From Gammaproteobacteria bacterium (GTDB taxonomy: Bacteria > Pseudomonadota > Gammaproteobacteria > Steroidobacterales > JABDKV01): a stretch of 7,629 nt of DNA. The translations under genes were made by a program, and so were the position numbers. The notes under the pieces were generated by a model. That model saw only the letters and a program-made list of their open reading frames with translations, ran no database searches and was not told the DNA's origin. This document shows positions 1-7,300 of the stretch, in pieces. Every line of letters starts with the position of its first letter. Position 1 is the stretch's first letter. The stretch covers positions 1 to 7,629 of the forward strand of contig JAOTXR010000091.1 in assembly GCA_029862285.1 (NCBI GenBank). The letters run 5' to 3'.

Positions 1-298
1 CGTGTTTCATCGCGTCAACTGCCATCGGTACATCGCCGTGACCGGTAATGAATATGATGGGCATCAGCGTGCCGCGACTTAGCAGCTCGTCACGTAAATC
101 AAATCCACTCATGCCAGGCATCCGAATATCGAGAATCAGACAGCCGGGTCTGTCTCCCGAGTATTTTTCCAGAAACTCCATCGCCGTCGCGAAACACTCA
201 AACGGTAATGACTCTGCCTCCATGAGCAGGCTTAGCGAGTCTCTTACGGCCTCATCATCATCGACGATAAAAACGGTGCTAGCGTTGTCGTCAGTCAT
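1..298 (-). CDS. fixJ: FixJ-type response regulator, receiver domain (partial, C-terminus outside window)
   Basis: This is the N-terminal 99 codons of a response regulator, cut by the left edge of the window. The receiver domain carries the acidic cluster near residues 13-15 (IVDDDEAVRD), the phospho-acceptor Asp57 in LILDIRMPGMSG, the conserved Thr85 in FITGHGD and Lys98 in AMKH. The IRMPGMSG and FITGHGD wording is typical of the FixJ/NarL-type group, whose members carry a C-terminal LuxR-type helix-turn-helix. That half is not visible, so the output domain is inferred. The ATG (298-296) lies inside the end of the upstream kinase gene: the kinase stop is at 293-291, an 8-bp overlap. This implies translational coupling, and no strong Shine-Dalgarno is seen. 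It is expected to be phosphorylated by the adjacent kinase and to activate genes for low-oxygen life. The targets cannot be read from this window. Confidence 0.93.
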   Translation of the reverse strand, partial: MTDDNASTVFIVDDDEAVRDSLSLLMEAESLPFECFATAMEFLEKYSGDRPGCLILDIRMPGMSGFDLRDELLSRGTLMPIIFITGHGDVPMAVDAMKH

Positions 299-1421
299 TT
301 TTCTTGCTCACTGCTGTGGGCAAGACGACGCTAAAGGTGGCACCGCCGGTTTCATTGTTTCTGGCCTCGAGACGGCCGCCATGTGAGGTCACAATAGATC
401 GGCTGATTGATAGCCCCATTCCGGTGCCTTGTTCCTTGGTAGTAAAAAACGGATTGAATATCTCCGATAGTAAATCAGGTTGAATGCCGGGGCCATCATC
501 GCTGACATCAATGACAACTTCTTCCTTATTTCGCTTATACGCGCTCACGACCACGTGGTTAGCGCCTGGCGAAGTCTCAATCGCGTTGCGAATCAGGTTT
601 AGTACCACCTGCTGGATTTGCACGGGGTCAATCCAGGCCAGCGGCAGGCTCCCGGGGAGGTGTTGCTCGAGAGAAACATTGTGCAGGTGGGTGTCCACTT
701 CGGCCAGGTGGATTACCTCTTCGACGACCGTGTGAATATCGTGCCGTTCACGTTTGGCCGGCCGCTTGCGCGCAAGATTACGTATGCGGCGAATAACCTG
801 ACCGGCCCGTTCGGCCTGGGTCCCGGTCTTGTCGAGAATCTCCAGCAGCCGCTCATCGTCCAGCTGACCGCTGTTGATCAGGCGCTTCGCGGCCTGCGCG
901 TAAGTAGAAATTGCCGTGAGCGGCTGGTTGATTTCGTGAGCAATTCCGGCGGCCATTTCGCCCAGTGTACCGAGCCGCATCACATGTTCCAGTCGTTCCT
1001 GCTGCTGACGGATCATTCGGGCGTTTTCCTTGCGCTCGCTGATGTCCCGGATAATGCCGACGAAACGCCGCTCGCCAGCGTGCCGGATCTCGCCTACCGA
1101 TAGATCAATAGGAAAGAAGTCACCGTTTTTCTGCCTGGCACTGGCTTCCCGTCCAATACCGATTATCTTCTTTTCCCCGGTCTCAAGGTATCGTTTGATG
1201 TAGCCGTCATGCTCGGATCGATAGGGCTCTGGCATGAGCACGCTTACGTTTTTGCCTCGAATTTCGTCAGCGGAATAGCCAAACAAGGCCTCCGCCGCGC
1301 GGTTGAAAGTTTCTATCCGGCCGCTGTCGCTGATAACAAGAATGGCATCGACCGCTGCATCGAGGAGGGCCGCAAAACGTGCCTCAGCGAGACTCGCTGC
1401 GTTATCTGGGGGTGTCGTCAA
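291..1421 (-). CDS. fixL: FixL-like haem-PAS oxygen-sensing histidine kinase
   Basis: A 376-residue cytoplasmic sensor kinase with no membrane segment. Order: one PAS domain (about 11-130), a charged, probably coiled-coil linker (126-150), HisKA with phospho-accepting His162 (AGIAHEINQPL), then HATPase_c with N box (NLIRNAIE, Asn275/Asn279), G1 (DDGPGI, 308-313), F box (FNPFFTTK, 322-329) and G2 (GTGMGLSIS, 332-340). In the PAS domain, His71 (SEHDGY), Arg77 (IKRY) and Arg91 (IGIGR) sit at +0, +6 and +20. That is the spacing of the haem ligand His200 and of Arg206 and Arg220 in Bradyrhizobium FixL. Haem-based oxygen sensing is therefore likely, although similar PAS domains are not all proven to bind haem. 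The start is TTG (1421-1419): an in-frame TGA lies 12 nt upstream (1433-1431), GAGG (1432-1429) lies 7 nt before it, and the first internal ATG (Met63) would fall inside the PAS. The partner regulator overlaps the 3' end. Confidence 0.93.
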   Translation of the reverse strand: MTTPPDNAASLAEARFAALLDAAVDAILVISDSGRIETFNRAAEALFGYSADEIRGKNVSVLMPEPYRSEHDGYIKRYLETGEKKIIGIGREASARQKNGDFFPIDLSVGEIRHAGERRFVGIIRDISERKENARMIRQQQERLEHVMRLGTLGEMAAGIAHEINQPLTAISTYAQAAKRLINSGQLDDERLLEILDKTGTQAERAGQVIRRIRNLARKRPAKRERHDIHTVVEEVIHLAEVDTHLHNVSLEQHLPGSLPLAWIDPVQIQQVVLNLIRNAIETSPGANHVVVSAYKRNKEEVVIDVSDDGPGIQPDLLSEIFNPFFTTKEQGTGMGLSISRSIVTSHGGRLEARNNETGGATFSVVLPTAVSKKND

Positions 1422-1428
1422 CCGTCGT

Positions 1429-1432
1429 CCTC
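1429..1432 (-). promoter_or_regulatory. Shine-Dalgarno fixing the TTG start of the FixL-like kinase
   Basis: On the minus strand GAGG lies 7 nt upstream of TTG (1421-1419). It directly follows, and partly overlaps, an in-frame TGA, so no longer N-terminus is possible. This supports TTG initiation. Confidence 0.7.
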
Positions 1433-1449
1433 AGCTGCCAAATCAGCTG
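1432..1449 (-). other. Short hairpin directly in front of the kinase ribosome binding site
   Basis: Two copies of the palindromic hexamer CAGCTG are separated by six bases. In the minus-strand mRNA they could pair as a 6-bp stem with a 6-nt loop. The last stem base is also the first G of the GAGG Shine-Dalgarno. The stem could modulate translation start, but it is short and may be chance. Confidence 0.25.
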
Positions 1450-1475
1450 TCCTGAGCATTTTGATCGTGTACAAT
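1447..1475 (+). promoter_or_regulatory. Possible sigma-70 promoter for the AddB/AddA-like operon
   Basis: A good -10 hexamer, TACAAT (1470-1475, 5 of 6 to TATAAT), has a weak -35 candidate CTGTCC (1447-1452) at a 17-bp spacing. Transcription would start near 1482, about 195 bp before the AddB-like ATG, leaving a leader that includes the small ORF at 1562. The weak -35 makes this tentative. Confidence 0.22.
1461..1474. promoter_or_regulatory. Weak FNR/FixK-like box in the divergent intergenic region
   Basis: TTGATCGTGTACAA matches the FNR/FixK consensus TTGAT-N4-ATCAA at 8 of 10 defined positions: the first half-site is perfect and the second reads TACAA. It overlaps the candidate plus-strand -10. 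Its centre is too near the kinase start for classical -41.5 activation of the minus-strand gene. If real, it would more easily act as a repressor site for the plus-strand promoter. A chance match is quite possible. Confidence 0.17.
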
Positions 1476-1561
1476 TCTGCCGCAAGGTGCTACCGGTGCA
1501 CAGCTCAGCACGACAGACCATCGTTTGTCGACTCTTGACCAGCTTAGGGAGGCTTTGTTTT

Positions 1562-1693
1562 GTGGCAAAGAGGGTCAGGATACGCGTGCTGCGAGTCTAC
1601 TCGTTCAAGGCAGTGGTGCCCGTGCCGATAGTTGGATACTACGACAAGAAAAGGGCCATATCGGTCTGGGATTTCGATGTCAGCGCTATCTGA
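1562..1693 (+). CDS. Possible small ORF (43 aa) leading the AddB-like gene
   Basis: A GTG codon (1562-1564) lies 9 nt after AGGGAGG (1546-1552), the strongest Shine-Dalgarno-like sequence in the plus-strand intergenic region. The frame encodes 43 residues beginning MAKRVRIRVLRVYS (reading GTG as Met), with an Arg/Val-rich start, and stops at TGA 1691-1693. It therefore overlaps the AddB-like ATG (1677) by 17 bp in another frame. That layout would fit a leader peptide that couples ribosomes into the next gene, which has only a weak site of its own. No family is recognised, and a frame this short can be open by chance. Confidence 0.25.
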   Translation: MAKRVRIRVLRVYSFKAVVPVPIVGYYDKKRAISVWDFDVSAI

Positions 1694-4376
1694 ACGCGTA
1701 TTGGATGCTCTGCGTGCTGGCGCCGTGGTCGTCACATCGACCTCCCGCCTGCGGGACGAAATCCGACGTAACTATGCGCATCACCAGGCGGACAAGGGTG
1801 TGCAGGCCTGGCAGCGGGGAAATGTCGTTTCCTGGTCCGATTGGTTGCGCAGCCTCGGCGAGCAGGTGCTTTGGTCCGGTTACACGTCTCCTGCAGGTCG
1901 CCGGAGGTTGTTATTGCCATTGCATGAACAGTTGCTTTGGGAGCGTATTCTCACCGAAGAGCCTGTATTCGACCTGCCCCTCAACGTACGCAGTACCGCG
2001 AAAATGGCACGCGAGGCGTGGCAGTTGCTGCAGGATTGGCGCCTGCCCGATCCGGGCACGGTGGGCTTCACGTCTGTCGAGCAGGGGGCGTTTTCGGCCT
2101 GGATGAAGCGCTATTTTGCTGCTTGTACCGAGCACTCCTGGCTCGATTCAGCGCGGGTTATTGACTCTCTGGTTCCAGCCATCAGCTCGGGCGCGGTGCC
2201 GGTTCCGGGTCATGTGTTGCTGATCGGTTTTGATAGTTTCAACCCCCAACAGCGGGGGCTGCTGCGTGTTCTGACCGGCATGGGAACCCGGCTTGGAATG
2301 TCGCGGCCCGACAGCCGGGAGAATCGTGCCGGGCTGCTGACCCTGCCGGATGGTCACTCGGAGCTGCAAACCGCGGTACGTTGGCTGCGAGGATTGGTGG
2401 CCGCCGATAGCGGATGCCAGATTGGTCTGGTCGTGCCGAATCTGGCGAACTGCTTTCAGAAAGTCGAGCGGCTACTGGATGCGGCATTGTTGCCCGGGTC
2501 GTCATTGCCCGGCGCAGGCAGTGAGGCGGCCCTGCCATACCAACTCGGCGCCGGCCGGCCGCTGCGGAAACAACCAGTCGTGGTTGCCGCGGATCATGTC
2601 CTGGCTTTGTCGATGGGCTCGGTGTCTATGCGGGTCCTTAGTCGAGTCATACGATCCCCGTTTATCGCCGGCGGCATCACCGAGGCAGCCTGGCGGGCAC
2701 GGTTCGATGCCTGGATGCGCGACAAGGGTTCGGTAGATATCGATGTGCAGCACCTGCCTGGAATGTTCGAGGCATTTCGTCATTACGCGGGCATATCCAC
2801 CGACGAGTTCAAGCTCGAACCGCAGATCGATAAATTACTGGCGCACAACGACGATCATGGACCGCGCCCAGCGGGTGTCTGGGCACGCAATTTTACCGAT
2901 TTACTCGAGCTGTTCGGATGGCCCGGCGAGGGTCGTCAGGATGCCATACAGCGTCAGGCACAACAGGACTTTGAGTCCCTGTTGCGGGAATTCGCATCAC
3001 TCGATGCCGTGCTGGGCGATATGACGTCAGCCGAAGCGCTGCGCGTCCTGAGGCATTTGCTGCGCGCACGTCATTTCGAATTTCATACGCACAATGTACC
3101 TATCTCAGTGCTCGACCCGGTGGATGCGGAATGGCTCAGTTTTGACAGCTTGTGGATTTGTGATGCCGGCAGTGCCGGCTGGACCGAGGCTATCGGGGCG
3201 CCAAACCCGTTTATTCCGATTGAGTGGCAACGCAATCAGAAGCTGCCGCAAAGCTCACCAGCCCTGCGCACTGAACGAGCCAATCAGCTGGCCACCCGGC
3301 TGATGGGGGCTGCACCACAGGTTGTGGTCTCCAATGCTCAGGACTCAGACCGCGGTTTTATGCTGGGTGCCTATTCATCGCTGCCCGAGTTGCCGCTGCA
3401 GGAAATCGAGTTGGCGGAGCTAACCGATTATCGGCAGGCATTGCTTGGCGCCGACCAGATTGAGGCAATTGACGATTACCAAGCGCCGGTGCTGGACCCG
3501 GTCGAATCAATCGATCTGAACCAGAGCGTTTTGGCTCTGCAATCGGCATGCCCGTTTCGATCGTTTGCGCAACAGCGGCTCGGCGCCATCCCGTTACGCG
3601 CGCTACGCCCGGGTGTACGACCAGAGGCCCGTGTCGATCTGGTGCGCATGGCTCTCGAACACATGTGGCATCGCATCGAGTCGTCTGAAGTGCTGCAGGC
3701 GGCTTTGATCGGTGAGCACCTCGAAGTGCAGATTTGGGAAGTAGCCGATACCGTGTTGGCGGTGTTCGAACGCAAGTTGCCGGTTAGATTGTCAAAGCGA
3801 TACCGCGCGCTTGAGCATGCGCGACTGGTGCGACTACTGCTGAATTGGTTGCGGGTAGAAACCCACAGGGCGTCGTTTGAAGTGAGGCAAACGAACGTCT
3901 ACTCGACCATTGAAATCGGTGGCGTCACGATGCGTGCGCATGTCGACCGGGTGGATGAAGTTGAAGGCAAGGGTCTGGCGATAATTGATTACGACACCAA
4001 TCGTTTCGAGTCACAGCGCTGGGTTGGCGATCGGCCCGATTCGCCGAGCCTTTTATTGTATGCCCTGGCCACAGAAGAGGAACCGCTTGCGCTGTTGACC
4101 GGTTGTGTCGCGGCGGACGGCATGGATTTGGCCGGTGTTCAGCATGACACTGTGGTTTCGGGTTTGCCGGTGTATGAAGACAGTGGGCTGGCGGAGTTGA
4201 CCGGTTTGAGTTGGGATCAGTTGCTGGCTTCCTGGCGTGAGGTACTTGAGAACCTGACGCTGCAGTTTGCAGGTGGCGACGCACGGGTTTTGCCGAAACA
4301 CGGCCCGGCGACCTGTCACGACTGCCATCTGGGTAGTCTGTGCAGAGTTTCTGAGCGGGACCGGGTGCTGGGCTGA
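1677..4376 (+). CDS. AddB-like probable DNA repair protein with inactivated PD-(D/E)XK nuclease and intact Fe-S site
   Basis: An 899-residue protein matching the ~900-aa 'probable DNA repair protein' family related to AddB (TIGR03623-like). The N-terminal half is a helicase-fold scaffold without Walker A, which appears usual for this family. It starts VVVTSTSRLRDEIRRNY, followed by WSDWL, then LLIGFDSFNPQQ, IGLVVPNL and the LGAGRPL and SPFIAGG segments. The C-terminal AddB nuclease keeps the Fe-S ligands Cys625 (ACPFRSF), Cys880, Cys883 and Cys889 (C-x2-C-x5-C) and the metal-site Asp757 (HVDRVD). The core motif, normally IIDYKTG, reads IIDYDTN: the catalytic Lys is Asp773, and the usual Gln of QxxxY is Ser791 (Tyr795 is kept). 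Nuclease activity is therefore unlikely. ATG 1677 was chosen because it gives the family N-terminus and has GGGA 5 nt upstream. TTG 1632, just after an in-frame TAG, lacks a ribosome site. The stop overlaps the next start. Confidence 0.9.
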   Translation: MSALSERVLDALRAGAVVVTSTSRLRDEIRRNYAHHQADKGVQAWQRGNVVSWSDWLRSLGEQVLWSGYTSPAGRRRLLLPLHEQLLWERILTEEPVFDLPLNVRSTAKMAREAWQLLQDWRLPDPGTVGFTSVEQGAFSAWMKRYFAACTEHSWLDSARVIDSLVPAISSGAVPVPGHVLLIGFDSFNPQQRGLLRVLTGMGTRLGMSRPDSRENRAGLLTLPDGHSELQTAVRWLRGLVAADSGCQIGLVVPNLANCFQKVERLLDAALLPGSSLPGAGSEAALPYQLGAGRPLRKQPVVVAADHVLALSMGSVSMRVLSRVIRSPFIAGGITEAAWRARFDAWMRDKGSVDIDVQHLPGMFEAFRHYAGISTDEFKLEPQIDKLLAHNDDHGPRPAGVWARNFTDLLELFGWPGEGRQDAIQRQAQQDFESLLREFASLDAVLGDMTSAEALRVLRHLLRARHFEFHTHNVPISVLDPVDAEWLSFDSLWICDAGSAGWTEAIGAPNPFIPIEWQRNQKLPQSSPALRTERANQLATRLMGAAPQVVVSNAQDSDRGFMLGAYSSLPELPLQEIELAELTDYRQALLGADQIEAIDDYQAPVLDPVESIDLNQSVLALQSACPFRSFAQQRLGAIPLRALRPGVRPEARVDLVRMALEHMWHRIESSEVLQAALIGEHLEVQIWEVADTVLAVFERKLPVRLSKRYRALEHARLVRLLLNWLRVETHRASFEVRQTNVYSTIEIGGVTMRAHVDRVDEVEGKGLAIIDYDTNRFESQRWVGDRPDSPSLLLYALATEEEPLALLTGCVAADGMDLAGVQHDTVVSGLPVYEDSGLAELTGLSWDQLLASWREVLENLTLQFAGGDARVLPKHGPATCHDCHLGSLCRVSERDRVLG

Positions 4377-7300
4377 TGACGGACCAGGTTGAAACAGGTG
4401 CCCGTGAAGGGCTCGATCTTGGTCGTTCCTTTGTTGTTGAGGGCGCCGCCGGAACCGGTAAGAGCGAACTCGCATTTCAAAGATATGTTACTGCGCTGTG
4501 TAACACGAAACGGCCTGAAGAAGCGCTGTTTCTGGTTGACGGCGGTAGTGTCGTGCGGCGCTACAGACAGCGAATTGCCAGGATTTTGCAGGGCGAGGGG
4601 GATGAGGACAACAGGCAGTTGGCCGCACATGACCAGCAGTTGGCATGGGGATTGCTCGAGCAGCCGGATAGACTGCAAATCCACACGCTGGGTTCGCTGG
4701 CCATGGAACTGGTTGCTGCGGCGCCGGTTTCTTCCGGGTGTGGGGCTGAAGCGAGGATCACTGGCGATCCTGATGCTTACTATCGCACGGCTGCGCGAGC
4801 ATTGTTGCGCACTCTGGACCACGATGAGAGGGTCGCACCAAATCTAGAGACATTGCTTTTGCATCTCGACAATGACCTCGTTCGCGCCGAGCTGTTACTT
4901 GCAGGGTTGTTGCGCCGACGCGCCGGTTTGCAACGGTGTCTGCACCTGGATAATCCGGAGGCGAATCGGGCCGGGCTGCAATCTGCACTCGAAGACGCAG
5001 TCGTAATGACATTGTCCGATTTGTCGGCCGCCATCCCGGTTGATGTCGCGGAAGAAATTGTCGTGCTCGCCACTCAGGCTGGCAAGCGGCTCTCAATGCG
5101 TGGGTCTGAGTCACCGATCACCTTGTGGCGCGACCTTCGTTCTTTACCGCCTGCCGATACGGCAAATCTGGCCGCCTGGGCAGGTCTGGGTGAACTGCTG
5201 CTCGAGGCCGATTGCAGTATTCGTCGAGAATACGGCGAAGAACAGGGCTTCGAATCACCGGATTCCGCCGACGAGCGACGTGAACGGGAGTTGCGCGGTG
5301 AACTGCATGCGCGGATCGAAATACTCGCGGCGCGGCTGGCGGAGATTTCCGGCTTTGATTCGCGACTGGCCGCAATACGCAAGGTCTCGGATGTTCGCTA
5401 TACACATCTTCAATGGACGGTTTTACAGTCGCTGCTAGCGGTACTGCCACGGGTTATTAACGACCTCGCGCGGGCATTTCGCGCTTTAGGAGAAATGGAC
5501 CTTACGGAAGTGGTGCAGGGTGCAGCACGAGCTCTGGAGTCGAGTCAGGCGGAGATTTTTGGATCACAGGGCCTACAGCACATCATCGTTGACAATGCAC
5601 ATGACATCTCCTTTGCTGGCCTCAGTCTCATCGAGAAACTGACGCGGACGTGGACCGGTGATGATAATCGAAGCCTGTTTATCACGGGTAATCCGTTCGC
5701 ATCTATTTGCCGAAGTGAGGGGGCGCAACCGGCGTTATTCCTGAAAATTCTCAACAGTGGTCTGGGCCACTGCGAGCTATCGATGCTCAGTCTTACAAAA
5801 CAGCGCCGTTCGGGGTCGGCAATCGTCGATTGGATAAATCAGCGTTTTTGTCATGAGTCCGATGCCGTTATAGGCGAGGGTGGCATGCCGTTTCTGCCCG
5901 CCGAGCCACATAACGATGAGTCGGGTGACGTTCAGGTTCACGGCGTTACTGGCGAGAGTGAGGCGGAGAATCAGGCGATTGTGCAACTGTTGAAGGAGCA
6001 GCCTCAACTTCGTGATCACAGCGTAGCGATCTTGTTGGCGGACGGAACTGCCGGCGCGTCAATTGTCGATGGGTTGCGCAATGCCGGGATCCGATGTCAC
6101 AGCGAAGGCGTGGACCTGATGGGTCAACGCAGTGTGATTACGGATTTGCACGCGTTAACGCGCGCTCTCTGTCACCTCGCCGATCGGGTGGCCTGGTTGA
6201 CGGTGCTGCGCGCACCGTGGTGTGGTCTCACGCTGGAAGACCTTCATCGACTTGTCGCTGATTCGAGTCAGGCAGCAATCTGGGACCTGGTGATTGACGA
6301 GCAACGACGATCCCGGCTCAGCGAAGACGGCCAGCAGCGATTGTCGCGTATCAAGCGGGTAATGGCCCAGACCTTGGCCGAGCGCGGACGCAGGGATCTG
6401 CGTCGGCTGGTAGAGGGCGTTTGGACAGCCCTCGGCGGCGCCGTGTGCCTGAGAAATGAATTTGAGCTCGAACAGAGTCGCGACTTTTTCCGCCTGCTGG
6501 AACGAATCGACGATGGCGGGGAGCCCGATAGCCTGGAAGCGCTTGATGCTGCTGTCGCGGGGCTGTTCGCCCACGGCCCGAGCGAAAGCGAAATACGGGA
6601 CGGCTCAGTGCTGGTTACCACGATCCGGCATGCACGTCGACGAACGTTTGACACCGTGATATTGGCAGGCTTGTCCACCAGTATTTCTCTTCCCGAAGAC
6701 GACGATGCGCTGCGTTGGCTGGTAAGACCCGATCAGTTTGGCAGCGCACAATTACTGCTGGCGCCAGTCAGCGGAGAGGGTGGAGGCGAAGAGATAAACC
6801 ATTGGGTGGAATCACTGCAGACCAGCATGCACGATAACGAGTTACGGCGGCTGTTCTATGTCGGGGCGGCGCGTGCCGATACTCATCTTCACGTGGTGGT
6901 CCGGTTGCCATTCGATGACGTGTGTTGGGGCCGGCCGCCCAAACACAGCCCAATGGGGGCAATGTACGATGAATTGCATGAATTACTGCCAGACCAGCCC
7001 AGTCATGCCAGCAATCCGGACACAGGCACAGGTGTGCCGATACGGCGTTTGCCATCCAACTGGCTCCTGCCCGAGGCACCCCAGCCGAAGGTATGGGCAC
7101 GCCGCGAGACCCAGGCCCGAATGGGCGATGACAGACTGGCCGGACTGACCGACGAAGCTCGAATTATTGCCCCCGTGCTGTGGCGGACGTTATCGGATAT
7201 CGCAGTACAGGGGCCGGTGGATTGGACAATGCGGACCCTGGATGGTCTCGAAAATAGTCTGCAACAGCTGTTTGCGATGATGGGGCTAAGTCAGGACGAG

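Noticed and set aside
1431..1449. Direct repeat TCAGCTG (two copies 12 bp apart) as an operator.
   Set aside because: It arises from the same palindromic CAGCTG hexamers already listed as a hairpin. Too short to claim separately.
1632..1676. Extended N-terminus of the AddB-like protein from TTG 1632 (15 extra residues).
   Set aside because: There is no ribosome binding site before it. The extra residues do not resemble the family, and the ATG at 1677 gives the expected length and N-terminus.
2239..2538. Open frames on the opposite strand within the AddB-like gene (also around 3925-4284).
   Set aside because: Their composition is Arg/Pro/Ala/His-rich, no domain is recognised, and they lie opposite well-supported coding sequence: typical shadow frames in GC-rich DNA.
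1677..4376. Search for a Walker A motif in the AddB-like N-terminus as a further missing catalytic site.
   Set aside because: None is present, but from memory the ~900-aa AddB-like family generally lacks one, so its absence is not special.
5118..5450. Open frames opposite the AddA-like gene (also around 6155-6678 and 7286-7581).
   Set aside because: No recognisable motif and no ribosome site seen. The plus-strand frame aligns with the AddA-like family throughout these stretches.
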